Origin: Fen-1077 sp050014355
GTDB taxonomy: Bacteria > Chloroflexota > Dehalococcoidia > Dehalococcoidales > RBG-16-60-22
DNA length: 25,978 bases
Direction of reading: 5' to 3'
Assembly: GCA_050014355.1 (NCBI GenBank)
Contig: JBEKDL010000025.1
Coordinates: 1 to 25,978, forward strand
Under the pieces are notes generated by a model. It ran no database searches. It was not told the origin of the DNA and was given only the letters and a program-made list of their open reading frames with translations. The position numbers and the translations under genes are program-made. This document shows positions 1 to 9,000 of the stretch, piece by piece. How positions within the stretch are numbered: position 1 is the first letter of the stretch; every line of letters starts with the position of its first letter.

Positions 1-2057
<2,057 letters not shown>

Positions 2058-2077
2058 GATTTATGCTCCTTGATAAA

Positions 2078-2587
2078 CTACTTCGTTTTTTCTGCTACGA
2101 ACTTTGCTATTATGCTCGCTACAAAGTCTTTCGACCCATAACAGAAGCGTAGATACCAAGTTAATTTTAAACCATATCGTTTTAATCTTGCTTGTAAGTG
2201 TTTAATATATTTAGCGAATTGCGCATCATATAATGACTGGATATCTGGATTATTGTTAATCTCACCCATCAATAACAACCCCCTCGGCTCAATAATTCTC
2301 TGACTCCATTGTGAGCGAGGAGGTATTCGTAGAATTGTTCGCGCAGAACCAATTAAATTCAAGGTTAAAACACCTATGGGAACTTTATAAGACTGATTAT
2401 TATATGCTGCGGAAAAAATGTTGAAATATGCATAATTTACATCATTTGGATTATCTAACCTTGCTTCCATAAAATATCCATCCAATTTAATCTCATCGGC
2501 CACTTCTATTACAATTTGGCGGAAATTATTAACTTCTCCGATAAGCTCCATTTCCCAATCTTCTAATTTCTCTTTAGTCATCTTCAC
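2078..2587 (-). CDS. Hypothetical protein, AT-rich insertion between carA and carB
   Basis: I do not recognise the family. The 169-residue product is soluble-looking, with no signal peptide or membrane segment. It begins with an acidic/lysine-rich helix and ends in a basic stretch (residues ~130-155, rich in Lys, Arg and Tyr). Start choice is between GTG at 2587 and ATG at 2581; an AAAGGTGA ribosome site suits either. Base composition is plainly AT-rich against the GC-rich carA and carB on either side, and codons end mostly in A or T, which suggests horizontal acquisition. It ends 20 bp before the carB start, in the same orientation, so it may be read through by the pyr operon. No functional link to pyrimidine synthesis is visible. 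Confidence 0.7.
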   Translation of the reverse strand: MKMTKEKLEDWEMELIGEVNNFRQIVIEVADEIKLDGYFMEARLDNPNDVNYAYFNIFSAAYNNQSYKVPIGVLTLNLIGSARTILRIPPRSQWSQRIIEPRGLLLMGEINNNPDIQSLYDAQFAKYIKHLQARLKRYGLKLTWYLRFCYGSKDFVASIIAKFVAEKTK

Positions 2588-2603
2588 CTTTCACCCCCTC
2601 GTT

Positions 2604-2688
2604 CCCCCTCTCCGCCTGCGGAGAGGGGGAGGGATATGGTTGAGGGGCTACGCCCCTCTAACTCCTCTTATATGGAGGCCCCGCCTCC
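2604..2688. repeat. Cluster of three perfect hairpins between carA and the hypothetical gene
   Basis: Three inverted repeats follow each other: a 12-bp perfect stem at 2604-2615/2618-2629 with a CT between the arms, a 7-bp stem at 2642-2648/2652-2658 around TAC, and a 6-bp stem at 2674-2679/2683-2688 around CCC. They encode nothing. No T-run follows any stem on the minus strand, so they are not typical intrinsic terminators. They look like REP/MITE-type intergenic repeats and may shape or stabilise the operon mRNA. Confidence 0.75.
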
Positions 2689-2707
2689 CTTAGACCCTCC
2701 GCTCACC

Positions 2708-2813
2708 TGTCATTGCGAGCCATCCCGACCGCAGTCGGGAGGCGCGGCAATCTCCGTGATGCATTTAAACCGATGGTTGAGATTGCTTCGTCGCTTCGCT
2801 CCTCGCAATGACA
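2708..2813. repeat. MITE-like repeat, copy 1 (TGTCATTGCGAG ends)
   Basis: A 106-bp element with terminal inverted repeats TGTCATTGCGAG and CTCGCAATGACA and an internal hairpin near 2725-2740 (CCCGACcgcaGTCGGG). It ends 5 bp from the carA stop codon. A second copy lies behind pyrC at 3933-4033, in the same orientation and at the same distance from its stop codon. Repeats with these ends are known from many bacterial genomes; they have no coding capacity. Confidence 0.85.
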
Positions 2814-2818
2814 AATTA

Positions 2819-3907
2819 TCATTTATTACTCTCCTCCATCATCCCCACGAACTTCTCGAACAGGTACACGTTGTCCAGCGGGCCCGGCGACGCCTCGGAG
2901 TGGTACTGGATAGCGAAGAGGGGCAGCTCCTTGTGCTTCAGCCCCTCCACCGTGCCGTCGTTCAAATTAATGTGCGTCACCTCCAGCTCCTTGCTCACCG
3001 TGGACGGGTCGGCGGCGTAGCCGTGGTTCTGCGCGGTGATATAGACGCGGCCGGTCGCCAGGTCGCGCACCGGGTGGTTGCCGCCGCGGTGGCCGAACTT
3101 CAATTTAAAGTGTTTCCCCCCGAAAGCGCGGTGGATAAGCTGGTTGCCGAGGCAGATGCCCATGATAGGCTTTTTCCCGACGAGCTTTTGCACCGTCGCC
3201 ACGAGGTAGTCGAGCTTATCCGGGTCGCCGGGGCCGGGCGAAAGCAGGATGCCGTCCGGCTTTAACTTTAAAATTTCCTCCGCGCTGGTAGTGCAGGGGA
3301 CGATGGTCGTGCGGCAGCCGTGGCCGGCCAGCAGGCGCAGGATATTGTATTTTAGCCCGCAGTCGAGGGCGACGACGTGGTACAGCGCTTTATCGCCGTC
3401 TTTCCACTCGTACTGTTTATCCGTGGTCACGCCTTTGACGAAATCGATATCGCCGTAGTCGGGCGCCTTTTTAATTTCCTTTAAAGCCTGGGCGGGCGTT
3501 TTCGACGAAGTAATCATGCCCATCATGACCCCCGACGAGCGTAAGCGCCGGGTGATGGCGCGGGTATCGACGCCCCAAATCCCCGGTATGCCGCCCGCCG
3601 TGAGGTACTCGTGTATTGTCTTGTTTTTTAGATAATGACTGGGCAGGTCGCATTCCTCCCGCACGACGAAGCCCTTCACCTGAATGCGCCGCGACTCATC
3701 GTCTTCCGCGTTCGTGCCGTAGTTGCCAATGAGGGGATAGGTGGGGATTAAAATCTGCCCGGCGTAGGACGGGTCGGTGAGCATTTCCTGATAGCCGGCC
3801 ATGCTCGTGTTAAAGACCGTCTCGCCGATGGCGTCCGTTTCGACGCCGAAGGAAAATCCTTCGTAAGTAGAGCCGTCCGCCAGGACTAATAACGTTGTCT
3901 TAGGCAT
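2819..3907 (-). CDS. carA: Carbamoyl-phosphate synthase small chain (glutaminase)
   Basis: Hydrolyses glutamine and channels ammonia to CarB. The 362-residue length is normal. Residues 1-130 form the small-chain N-terminal domain (ADGSTYEGFSFG, then VFNTSMAGYQEMLTDPSYAGQ). Residues ~175-360 are a class I glutamine amidotransferase with the nucleophile Cys252 in MGICLGNQ, the turn LLSPGPGDP at 222-230, and His336/Glu338 in IQYHSEASPGP completing the triad. It lies downstream of pyrC, separated by 130 bp that include repeat copy 2. The start is ATG at 3907; the ribosome site is weak (GGATAAAGAACA). Confidence 0.97.
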   Translation of the reverse strand: MPKTTLLVLADGSTYEGFSFGVETDAIGETVFNTSMAGYQEMLTDPSYAGQILIPTYPLIGNYGTNAEDDESRRIQVKGFVVREECDLPSHYLKNKTIHEYLTAGGIPGIWGVDTRAITRRLRSSGVMMGMITSSKTPAQALKEIKKAPDYGDIDFVKGVTTDKQYEWKDGDKALYHVVALDCGLKYNILRLLAGHGCRTTIVPCTTSAEEILKLKPDGILLSPGPGDPDKLDYLVATVQKLVGKKPIMGICLGNQLIHRAFGGKHFKLKFGHRGGNHPVRDLATGRVYITAQNHGYAADPSTVSKELEVTHINLNDGTVEGLKHKELPLFAIQYHSEASPGPLDNVYLFEKFVGMMEESNK

Positions 3908-3932
3908 GATTGTTCTTTATCCTTTTTCTATC

Positions 3933-4033
3933 TGTCATTGCGAGCCCCGATTTTATCGGGGCGCTGCAATCTCCATAAAGCATTCAAACCGATGATTGAG
4001 ATTGCCACGTCGCTAACGCTCCTCGCAATGACA
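3933..4033. repeat. MITE-like repeat, copy 2 (TGTCATTGCGAG ends)
   Basis: A 101-bp relative of 2708-2813: the same 12-bp terminal inverted repeats, the same inner blocks (CAATCTCC; AAACCGATG followed by TTGAGATTGC), but a different hairpin insert (CCCGATTTTATCGGG at 3946-3960). It ends 4 bp after the pyrC stop codon. The two copies bracket carA. The internal palindrome also occurs inside the pyrR coding end at 6769-6783. Confidence 0.85.
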
Positions 4034-4037
4034 ATAA

Positions 4038-5345
4038 TCATTTCACCTCTATTTTCATCGATTTATCCGCGTAGACCGGCATCCCCAGGTAAAGGGTCGC
4101 CATGACCTTGCCCTTGAGCGTCTGACCCGCCAGCGGCGTGTTCTTCCCCTTGGAAGCAAACTGCGCCGGGTCGACCACCCACTCTTTGTGCAGGTCGAAA
4201 ATACAGATGTCCGCCGGCGCGCCCACCTCAAGTGTGCCCAGCTTTTCATAGCCGAGGACGTGCGCCGGCCCGTAGGTCAGCGCCGCTATCAGGTTGTTTA
4301 AGGTTAGGTCGCTTTTAAAGACTAGGCCGACCAGGCTGCCCAGCGCCGTCTCGAAGCCGCTGATGCCGAAGGCCGCCTGCGAGAAATCGCAGTTTTTTTC
4401 GGCGGCGGTGTGTGGGGCGTGGTCCGTAGCCACGATATCGATGACGCCGTCGTTTAAAGCGCGGAGCAGCGCTATCGTGTCCTGCTTCGTCCGCAGCGGC
4501 GGGTTCACCTTGGCGAGCGCGCCGTATTTCAAAACATCTCTATCGGTCAGGGTGAGGTGGTGGGGCGTGACTTCCGCCGTCACCGGCACGCCCTGCTCTT
4601 TAGCTTCGCGGATAAGCTCCGCCGAGCCCGCCGTGCTGACGTGCGCGATGTGGATGTGCCCGCCGGTCTCTTTCGCCAGGTCGAGATCGCGTTTGACCAT
4701 CTCCTCCTCGGCCGCGACCGGCATGCCGCGCAAACCTGTCTTCAGAGAGACGACGCCTTCGTCCACCTGGCCGCCCTGGGTCATTAATAAATTTTCGCAG
4801 TGGTCGATTATCGGCCGGTTGAAGTCACGGCTGTATTCCAGAGCGCGGCGCATTATTTCCGAATTACTCACCGGCGAACCGTCGTCACTGAAAGCAATGG
4901 CGCCGGCCATCTCCAGTTCGCCCATGTCTACCAGCTCTTGGCCTTTACGCTCCCGGGTAACGCAGCCGATGGGCAGCACGCGGGCAGACGCCTCTCTCGC
5001 CGCGATTGTCCTGACATAGCTAATCATGGCTTCACTGTCCAGCGGCGGGTTGGTGTTGGGCATGCAGCAGATGGTCGTAAAGCCGCCCCGCGCCGCCGCC
5101 AGCGACCCCGTGGCGATGGTCTCTTTGTCCTCGTAGCCCGGCTGCCGGAGGTGACAATGCAGGTCGATGAAGCCCGGGCAAACGATGAGACCATCGGCGT
5201 TAAGTATGGCGTACTTTTCCTCGGGCGGGGCGCCATCGCCCAGCCAGAGGATTTTTCCGTCTTTTATCATCAGGTCGGCGGTCTTATCGATTTCCTGCGA
5301 GGGGTCGATAACGCGCCCGCCCCGGATAAGCAATATGTCTGACAT
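4038..5345 (-). CDS. pyrC: Dihydroorotase, class I (PyrC)
   Basis: Cyclises carbamoyl aspartate to dihydroorotate, the third step of UMP synthesis. The 435-residue amidohydrolase has the class I signature GFIDLHCHLRQPGYEDKET with zinc ligands His63 and His65, bridging Asp155 in FSDDGSPV, His182 in DHCE, His235 in IAHVST and the catalytic Asp308 in VATDHAPH. Length is normal for class I enzymes, and the full ligand set suggests it is active rather than a PyrC' partner. The ATG at 5345 lies 4 bp after the pyrB stop, so the two are surely cotranscribed and probably translationally coupled; AGGAGGG lies inside the pyrB end. In some bacteria class I dihydroorotases form complexes with ATCase, which would fit this neighbour. 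Confidence 0.96.
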   Translation of the reverse strand: MSDILLIRGGRVIDPSQEIDKTADLMIKDGKILWLGDGAPPEEKYAILNADGLIVCPGFIDLHCHLRQPGYEDKETIATGSLAAARGGFTTICCMPNTNPPLDSEAMISYVRTIAAREASARVLPIGCVTRERKGQELVDMGELEMAGAIAFSDDGSPVSNSEIMRRALEYSRDFNRPIIDHCENLLMTQGGQVDEGVVSLKTGLRGMPVAAEEEMVKRDLDLAKETGGHIHIAHVSTAGSAELIREAKEQGVPVTAEVTPHHLTLTDRDVLKYGALAKVNPPLRTKQDTIALLRALNDGVIDIVATDHAPHTAAEKNCDFSQAAFGISGFETALGSLVGLVFKSDLTLNNLIAALTYGPAHVLGYEKLGTLEVGAPADICIFDLHKEWVVDPAQFASKGKNTPLAGQTLKGKVMATLYLGMPVYADKSMKIEVK

Positions 5346-5349
5346 CGCT

Positions 5350-6753
5350 CTAGTGATGCCCTCCTAAATAATGACTTGGCTTGAAGCCGCAGGCCGCGGC
5401 TTCCTCTTCGGTATTGAAAACAATCAGGTTTTCCGGCCGGATGTCTTTGGCCCAGTGACTACCGGCGCTGTGGTATTTTTTAGACTCCACTTTATCTTCA
5501 TGCGGCTCCGAACTGGCCACGAACTTCGGCTCGAAGCCGTGCTCGCAGTAAGCGCAGCGTAGGGTTAAAGGATTAGTATTCACAATTTTAAACTCCGGCT
5601 TCAGGTATTTTGTCTCGGTTGCCTGAATCGAGACGCACCTCGGATTGGGACATGCCGGACTCGGTTCCTGCTGATAGAGGGGGTAGGCAGTCGGGGGAGG
5701 TGTCTCCACTTCCGGCACCGTGACCTCTTTAACGCCCAGCAGCAGCGCCATCAGCGCCATCCTGACCGGGACGCCGCCGGCGGCCTGTTTGAAATACATG
5801 CTGCGCTCGTCAGCATCCACCTCGTAAGCCAGCTCATCAACCCTGGGCAAAGGATGCATGACCATCGTTTTCCGGAAAGCCTTGCCCTGGAGCAGCTTTT
5901 TATCCACCACCGGGTATTTCTCCTTTAAAGACTGTCCCTGCTCGCTGGCGGTAAAGCGCTCTTTCTGCGGCCGGGTCACGTAAAGCGCGTCCACGCCACC
6001 TTTCAGCTCTACCTGGACGCTGAAGTCTGCCATCATCGCCAGCTGGTGGGGGCTGTTCGGCGTGGTATAAATGGCGTCGATTGGGAAGAGGTTGTCTTTA
6101 TTCTTCTGCTCGGCAGCTTCCAGCCTTTCCACCTCGCCGCCGTACTCGGTAACGAGTTTATCGATGACGTGCTGGGGTACTTCCAGTCCCGGGCTGGGGC
6201 AGAAAAGGATGTCCGCCCCGAACCGCGCCAGGGCGAAAATCAGGGAGTGGGTGGTCCGCCCGTATTTGAGGTCGCCCCAGAGGGCTATTTTAAGTCCTTT
6301 GATGGTATGCCGCTCCTTGATAATGGTATATAAATCCAGCAGTGTCTGGGTGGGGTGCTGGTGTCCGCCGTCGCCCGCGTTAATCACCGGGATGCCCGCG
6401 TAATCGGCGACGACCTTCGCCGCGCCTTCCCACGGGTGGCGGATGACGATGATATCGGCATAGCTGCCGACTATCCTGGCCGTGTCCGCGATGCTCTCGC
6501 CTTTGGCCAATGAGCTCGCCCCGACATCCGAGGCGGTGATGACCGCGCCGCCGAGACGGTGCATGGCCGCCTCGAACGAAAGCCTGGTCCGGGTGCTCGG
6601 CTCGAAGAAGAGGCTGGCCATAATCATGCCCTGGCAAAGGCCGTGCTGCGCTTTCATGTTCGCCGACATTTCGTCGGCCAGGGAAAAGAGTGCCAGAATT
6701 TCTCCGTTGGAGAGGTCGTCAATGGTCACCAGGTTTCTCTTCACCAGTGTCAT
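5350..6753 (-). CDS. pyrB: Aspartate carbamoyltransferase fused to a PyrI-like zinc domain and a further C-terminal domain
   Basis: Catalyses carbamoyl phosphate plus aspartate to carbamoyl aspartate. Residues 1-340 are the catalytic chain: FEPSTRTRLSF at 50-60, Lys84 in SSLAKGES, HPTQ at 133-136, VTRPQKERF at 259-267 and HPLPR at 300-304. The region ~208-255 looks about 35 residues longer than usual. The protein is 467 residues against ~310 normally. After a Pro-rich linker (346-365) comes a zinc ribbon with Cys368-x4-Cys373 and Cys400-x2-Cys403, the spacing and sequence style of the zinc domain of the ATCase regulatory chain PyrI; the PyrI nucleotide-binding domain is absent. Residues ~426-464 (HWAKDIRPENLIVF, then GFKPSHYL) resemble the Ada-type small metal-binding fold but lack its cysteines. 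ATG at 6753 overlaps the pyrR stop (ATGA); ribosome site GGGAGGAAC. Confidence 0.95.
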   Translation of the reverse strand: MTLVKRNLVTIDDLSNGEILALFSLADEMSANMKAQHGLCQGMIMASLFFEPSTRTRLSFEAAMHRLGGAVITASDVGASSLAKGESIADTARIVGSYADIIVIRHPWEGAAKVVADYAGIPVINAGDGGHQHPTQTLLDLYTIIKERHTIKGLKIALWGDLKYGRTTHSLIFALARFGADILFCPSPGLEVPQHVIDKLVTEYGGEVERLEAAEQKNKDNLFPIDAIYTTPNSPHQLAMMADFSVQVELKGGVDALYVTRPQKERFTASEQGQSLKEKYPVVDKKLLQGKAFRKTMVMHPLPRVDELAYEVDADERSMYFKQAAGGVPVRMALMALLLGVKEVTVPEVETPPPTAYPLYQQEPSPACPNPRCVSIQATETKYLKPEFKIVNTNPLTLRCAYCEHGFEPKFVASSEPHEDKVESKKYHSAGSHWAKDIRPENLIVFNTEEEAAACGFKPSHYLGGHH

Positions 6754-7355
6754 ATCAGTTCCTCCCTTCCCGATTTTATCGGGGGCTCGGTTTTTCCTGC
6801 CGCGCTGGCACCGTTATTCCCGGTAGGTGCGCTGACGATGGCCACTTCGTCCCGGCCGTCGGTCTCCACCAGACGCACCTGGATATCTTCGTGGCGAGCG
6901 CTGGGGATGTTTTTGCCGACGTAATCAGCGCGGATGGGCATCTCGCGGTGGCCGCGGTCGATGAGGACCGCCAGCTGTATGGAGCGAGGGCGCCCCAGGT
7001 CGATGAGGGCGTCCATGGCGGCGCGGATGCTGCGGCCGGTGTGCAGCACATCGTCGACGAGCAGCACGGGTTTGCCATTGATATCCGATGGGATGTCGGT
7101 GCGCGGTACGTTTTGCGCGCCGTTGCCATTGAGGTCGTCGCGGTAGCGGGAGAAGTCCAAAGCGCCCACTTTGAGTCTGGATTTCTCGTATTGCTCAATA
7201 CTATCGGCCAGGCGCTTAGCCAGGGGATATCCGCGGGTGCGCAGCCCAACGAGAATCAGCTCGCCGGTGCCTTTATTGCGCTCGATAATCTCGTGGGCGA
7301 TGCGGGCGAGCGTGCGCCGGATGTCCTCCGCCGTCATGACGATTTTTTCAGGCAT
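6750..7355 (-). CDS. pyrR: PyrR bifunctional pyr operon attenuator / uracil phosphoribosyltransferase
   Basis: RNA-binding regulator that, with UMP, stabilises the anti-antiterminator hairpin in pyr leader RNA; family members also have UPRTase activity. It has 201 residues. The PRPP-binding motif VLLVDDVLHTGRSIRAAMDA is intact and GLRTRGYPLAKRL is the usual PyrR phosphate-loop region. I chose ATG at 7355 because family homology begins here (MPEKIVMTAEDIRRTL) and AAGAGG lies just upstream; a longer reading to 7427 would translate the attenuator itself. The C-terminus is ~20 residues longer than usual. Part of that tail is encoded by a 15-bp palindrome (6769-6783) also found in repeat copy 2. 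First gene of the operon; overlaps pyrB by 4 bp. Confidence 0.95.
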   Translation of the reverse strand: MPEKIVMTAEDIRRTLARIAHEIIERNKGTGELILVGLRTRGYPLAKRLADSIEQYEKSRLKVGALDFSRYRDDLNGNGAQNVPRTDIPSDINGKPVLLVDDVLHTGRSIRAAMDALIDLGRPRSIQLAVLIDRGHREMPIRADYVGKNIPSARHEDIQVRLVETDGRDEVAIVSAPTGNNGASAAGKTEPPIKSGREELI

Positions 7356-7385
7356 AAAAAACCTCTTGCTCCGGCTGGCAAGAGG
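7356..7385 (-). terminator. pyr attenuator terminator, overlapping the pyrR ribosome site
   Basis: On the minus strand an 8-bp stem (CCTCTTGC/GCAAGAGG, arms 7378-7385 and 7362-7369) with an 8-nt loop is followed by six T, then directly by the pyrR ATG at 7355. The 3' arm contains the pyrR ribosome site AAGAGG. The hairpin could therefore both stop transcription and mask translation start. Confidence 0.92.
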
Positions 7386-7410
7386 TACGGGTATGTGTGT
7401 TCTATTGATT

Positions 7411-7436
7411 CCCCTTGCCAGCCTCACCGGACTGGC
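7411..7436 (-). promoter_or_regulatory. PyrR-binding hairpin (anti-antiterminator) of the pyr leader
   Basis: On the minus strand GCCAG/CTGGC (7436-7432 with 7421-7417) closes a loop TCCGGTGAGG, matching the conserved PyrR binding loop (UCC-x-GxGAGG). The 3' part (7424-7412) can instead pair with the 5' part of the terminator (7385-7373) over 13 bp with one G-U, giving the antiterminator. With UMP-PyrR bound, the terminator at 7356-7385 would form. This is the classical Bacillus-type pyr attenuation layout. Confidence 0.93.
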
Positions 7437-7477
7437 TTAAAGGTTCGGTTGTGCTCCTTTTAACGTTTCTTTTAGAG

Positions 7478-7506
7478 ATTATAACAGAAAAGAGGGAGGG
7501 GGTAAA
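7478..7506 (-). promoter_or_regulatory. Promoter of the pyrRBC-carAB operon
   Basis: On the minus strand: -35 TTTACC (7506-7501), 17-bp spacer, -10 TATAAT (7483-7478) preceded by TGT, i.e. an extended -10. The predicted start near 7471 gives a leader of about 115 nt that holds the attenuator. Confidence 0.85.
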
Positions 7507-7566
7507 GGGGGTGTAAATTTTGGTAATGTATTAATATGAAAGGTGCAAAGTCTGACTTATGCTAAG

Positions 7567-8361
7567 TTAAATAGTAATCATTGGTGGTTGCCTACCTTTG
7601 CGACTGAAACAGGCAAGACAAGAACAAGAAGAATTCAGGCTAAGATGAGCCAATCCATGAACCACATTGTTCTCTGCATCAAATTTAGAGGCAATTCGGT
7701 CGAAGTCCATTGTCATGCCAGCGTGATAACGTCCGTAAATTGCATTTGCTATGAAATCAGCAAATTGTAACATACGAGAATCCTGAGCAGGGGCAAAGTA
7801 AGGAACATCAGTGACATTATGAAGTTGCCCCCAACGCGTACCTGTTTCTCGAATGCGTTGGGCTAAAAGAGCCAATGTCTTCTGGTATCCAGATTGAGCC
7901 AAGACTATGAGACCGCGCTGCTCCTCTGTACCATCTGTCTGAGCTGTACGGTTACAACGGGATAAGAACATATCAAAACGACTTACTACATCCTCAAAGG
8001 CAATCTCATATGGGTCTTGATGGCGTAATTCGGCATATCTACGCTCAATTGCACAACCAAACAAGATTCCTCGCCGAGCGCAAATGATTTCCCAGAATCT
8101 TGTCTTGATTTCGCGTCGTTGCTCAACCGTCAGTTGATTCCATGGTGGATCTAATTGTGCGGAAGGTCGAGCGTGTAATTTAGTGGCATGAAAATGGATA
8201 TGCCCCTTTTCGTCCGGGAAATATTTGGCTTGAACCTGGTCTAAGTCCTGACTAAACCAATGAATTTCTCTCTCAAAAGCAGCGAGGCCAGCTAACACAA
8301 AGTAACTGGCCTCTGTACCGCTAACACCCGACTCATCAAGATATAGTATGTAAATACTTAT
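7567..8361 (-). CDS. DUF3800 family protein, with a non-standard start
   Basis: DUF3800 proteins have an RNase-H-like fold and are often found near mobile or defence genes; their biochemical role is unsettled. The family N-terminus ILYLDESG is encoded at about 8349-8326, upstream of the first standard start (GTG 8298), and is followed in frame by VLAGLAAFE, then FHATKLHARP and, near the end, LQFADFIANAIYGRYH, the conserved C-terminal Asp motif. Between an in-frame TGA (~8385) and LDESG there is no ATG, GTG or TTG: only ATT (8355), ATA (8361) or CTG. AAAGGA at 8370-8365 fits ATT best, or ATA if this was once ATG. Reading from 8361 gives ~264 residues. A consensus promoter lies upstream. It sits just outside the mobile element and is less GC-rich than the pyr genes. 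Confidence 0.8.
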   Translation of the reverse strand: MSIYILYLDESGVSGTEASYFVLAGLAAFEREIHWFSQDLDQVQAKYFPDEKGHIHFHATKLHARPSAQLDPPWNQLTVEQRREIKTRFWEIICARRGILFGCAIERRYAELRHQDPYEIAFEDVVSRFDMFLSRCNRTAQTDGTEEQRGLIVLAQSGYQKTLALLAQRIRETGTRWGQLHNVTDVPYFAPAQDSRMLQFADFIANAIYGRYHAGMTMDFDRIASKFDAENNVVHGLAHLSLNSSCSCLACFSRKGRQPPMITI

Positions 8362-8441
8362 CTTTCCTTTGAGGAGTAGAAGCAGTCAGCTGAGATTTGC
8401 ATCCCAACGGGCTTAGCTAGCAGCCCTGCCGACTGTTATAT

Positions 8442-8470
8442 ATTATAACAATTTAAACGGTTATTGTCAA
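8442..8470 (-). promoter_or_regulatory. Consensus promoter of the DUF3800 gene
   Basis: On the minus strand: TTGACA (8470-8465), exactly 17 bp, TATAAT (8447-8442) with an upstream TG for an extended -10. It matches the sigma-70 consensus at all 12 positions, so strong expression is expected. The start near 8435 leaves a ~75-nt leader. Confidence 0.85.
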
Positions 8471-8521
8471 TAAGTATTTATTACTAGTAGCTCTCGATGC
8501 ACAACAATTCTACGGTCCATC

Positions 8522-8550
8522 TTGCTTCCGACGCTATAATAATCTATAAT
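8522..8550 (+). promoter_or_regulatory. Original tRNA-Trp promoter, now stranded at the left end of the element
   Basis: TTGCTT (8522-8527), 17 bp, TATAAT (8545-8550); a second TATAAT lies at 8535-8540. The predicted start (~8557) is a few bases before the first base of the tRNA 5' half at 8563. In the integrated state it can only transcribe the truncated tRNA into the element's left end. Confidence 0.75.
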
Positions 8551-8559
8551 TTCTCTTGG

Positions 8560-8600
8560 CGCAGGGGTGTAGCTCAGCTGGTAGAGCAGCGGTCTCCAAA
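8560..8600 (+). repeat. attL: truncated tRNA-Trp 5' half
   Basis: Identical over 41 bp to 19798-19838. It covers CGC plus tRNA bases 1-38, through the anticodon loop (CTCCAAA), then diverges. It has no 3' half, so it is not a functional tRNA. Confidence 0.95.
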
Positions 8601-8719
8601 TTCGAGGTTAAACGTCCCAAAGTGTCATTTTACGTTTGAATTAGAACTACTGTGTTAATCGTCAAAATCCTGTTTTGAAGCTAATATACCTTTGTATTAC
8701 CATCAGTCCCAAACAGTTT

Positions 8720-8739
8720 AACGCCAAAATAACGCCAAA
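8720..8739 (+). promoter_or_regulatory. Left pair of putative integrase arm sites
   Basis: Two direct copies of AACGCCAAA at 8720-8728 and 8731-8739, 11 bp apart (one helical turn). A matching pair with the same 11-bp period is at the right end (19740, 19751). Paired arm-type sites of this kind are bound by the N-terminal domain of tyrosine integrases. Confidence 0.6.
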
Positions 8740-8781
8740 TTGTCCCACCAGCGGAGCCGGTGAATCTTTATTGTAGATTCG

Positions 8782-8994
8782 CTAGTGCCCGGCGCTTTTA
8801 TCTATCGCTGCCTTGAATTCCTCCACGTCTCCGGGCTCTGCCTTCAAGATATCTGCAAGTTTTCGTATTGTTCTTAGTGATGGCAGCCAGGCTCCCTGCT
8901 CTATCTTGTTGATCGTGCTCGCAGACACACCGCTTTGTTTTGCCAGTTCCTGGACAGTGAGTAACTTTCGGGACCGCGCTTCTCTTAAATTCAT
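8782..8994 (-). CDS. Xre-family helix-turn-helix regulator (left)
   Basis: A 70-residue single-domain Cro/C1-type regulator. The HTH runs from about residue 10 to 60 (LTVQELAKQSGVSASTINKI, then LRTIRKLADILKAEP). I chose ATG 8994 rather than an upstream TTG at 9042, because the HTH fold starts here and the predicted promoter lies across the longer reading. No ribosome site is needed: the predicted transcript starts at or within a base or two of the ATG. It is divergent from the 9121 gene and probably controls both promoters through TACTACTA repeats between them. Confidence 0.88.
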   Translation of the reverse strand: MNLREARSRKLLTVQELAKQSGVSASTINKIEQGAWLPSLRTIRKLADILKAEPGDVEEFKAAIDKSAGH

Positions 8995-9000
8995 ATCACC

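Noticed and set aside
4294..5342. Plus-strand open frames opposite pyrC
   Set aside because: Shadows of the dihydroorotase gene; no ribosome sites and composition typical of reversed GC-rich coding DNA.
7356..7427. Longer pyrR start at 7427
   Set aside because: Would translate the attenuator; PyrR homology begins at 7355, which has its own ribosome site.
8563..8640. A second complete tRNA at the left end
   Set aside because: Only the 5' half matches tRNA-Trp; after 8600 no anticodon-stem partner or acceptor 3' strand can be formed.
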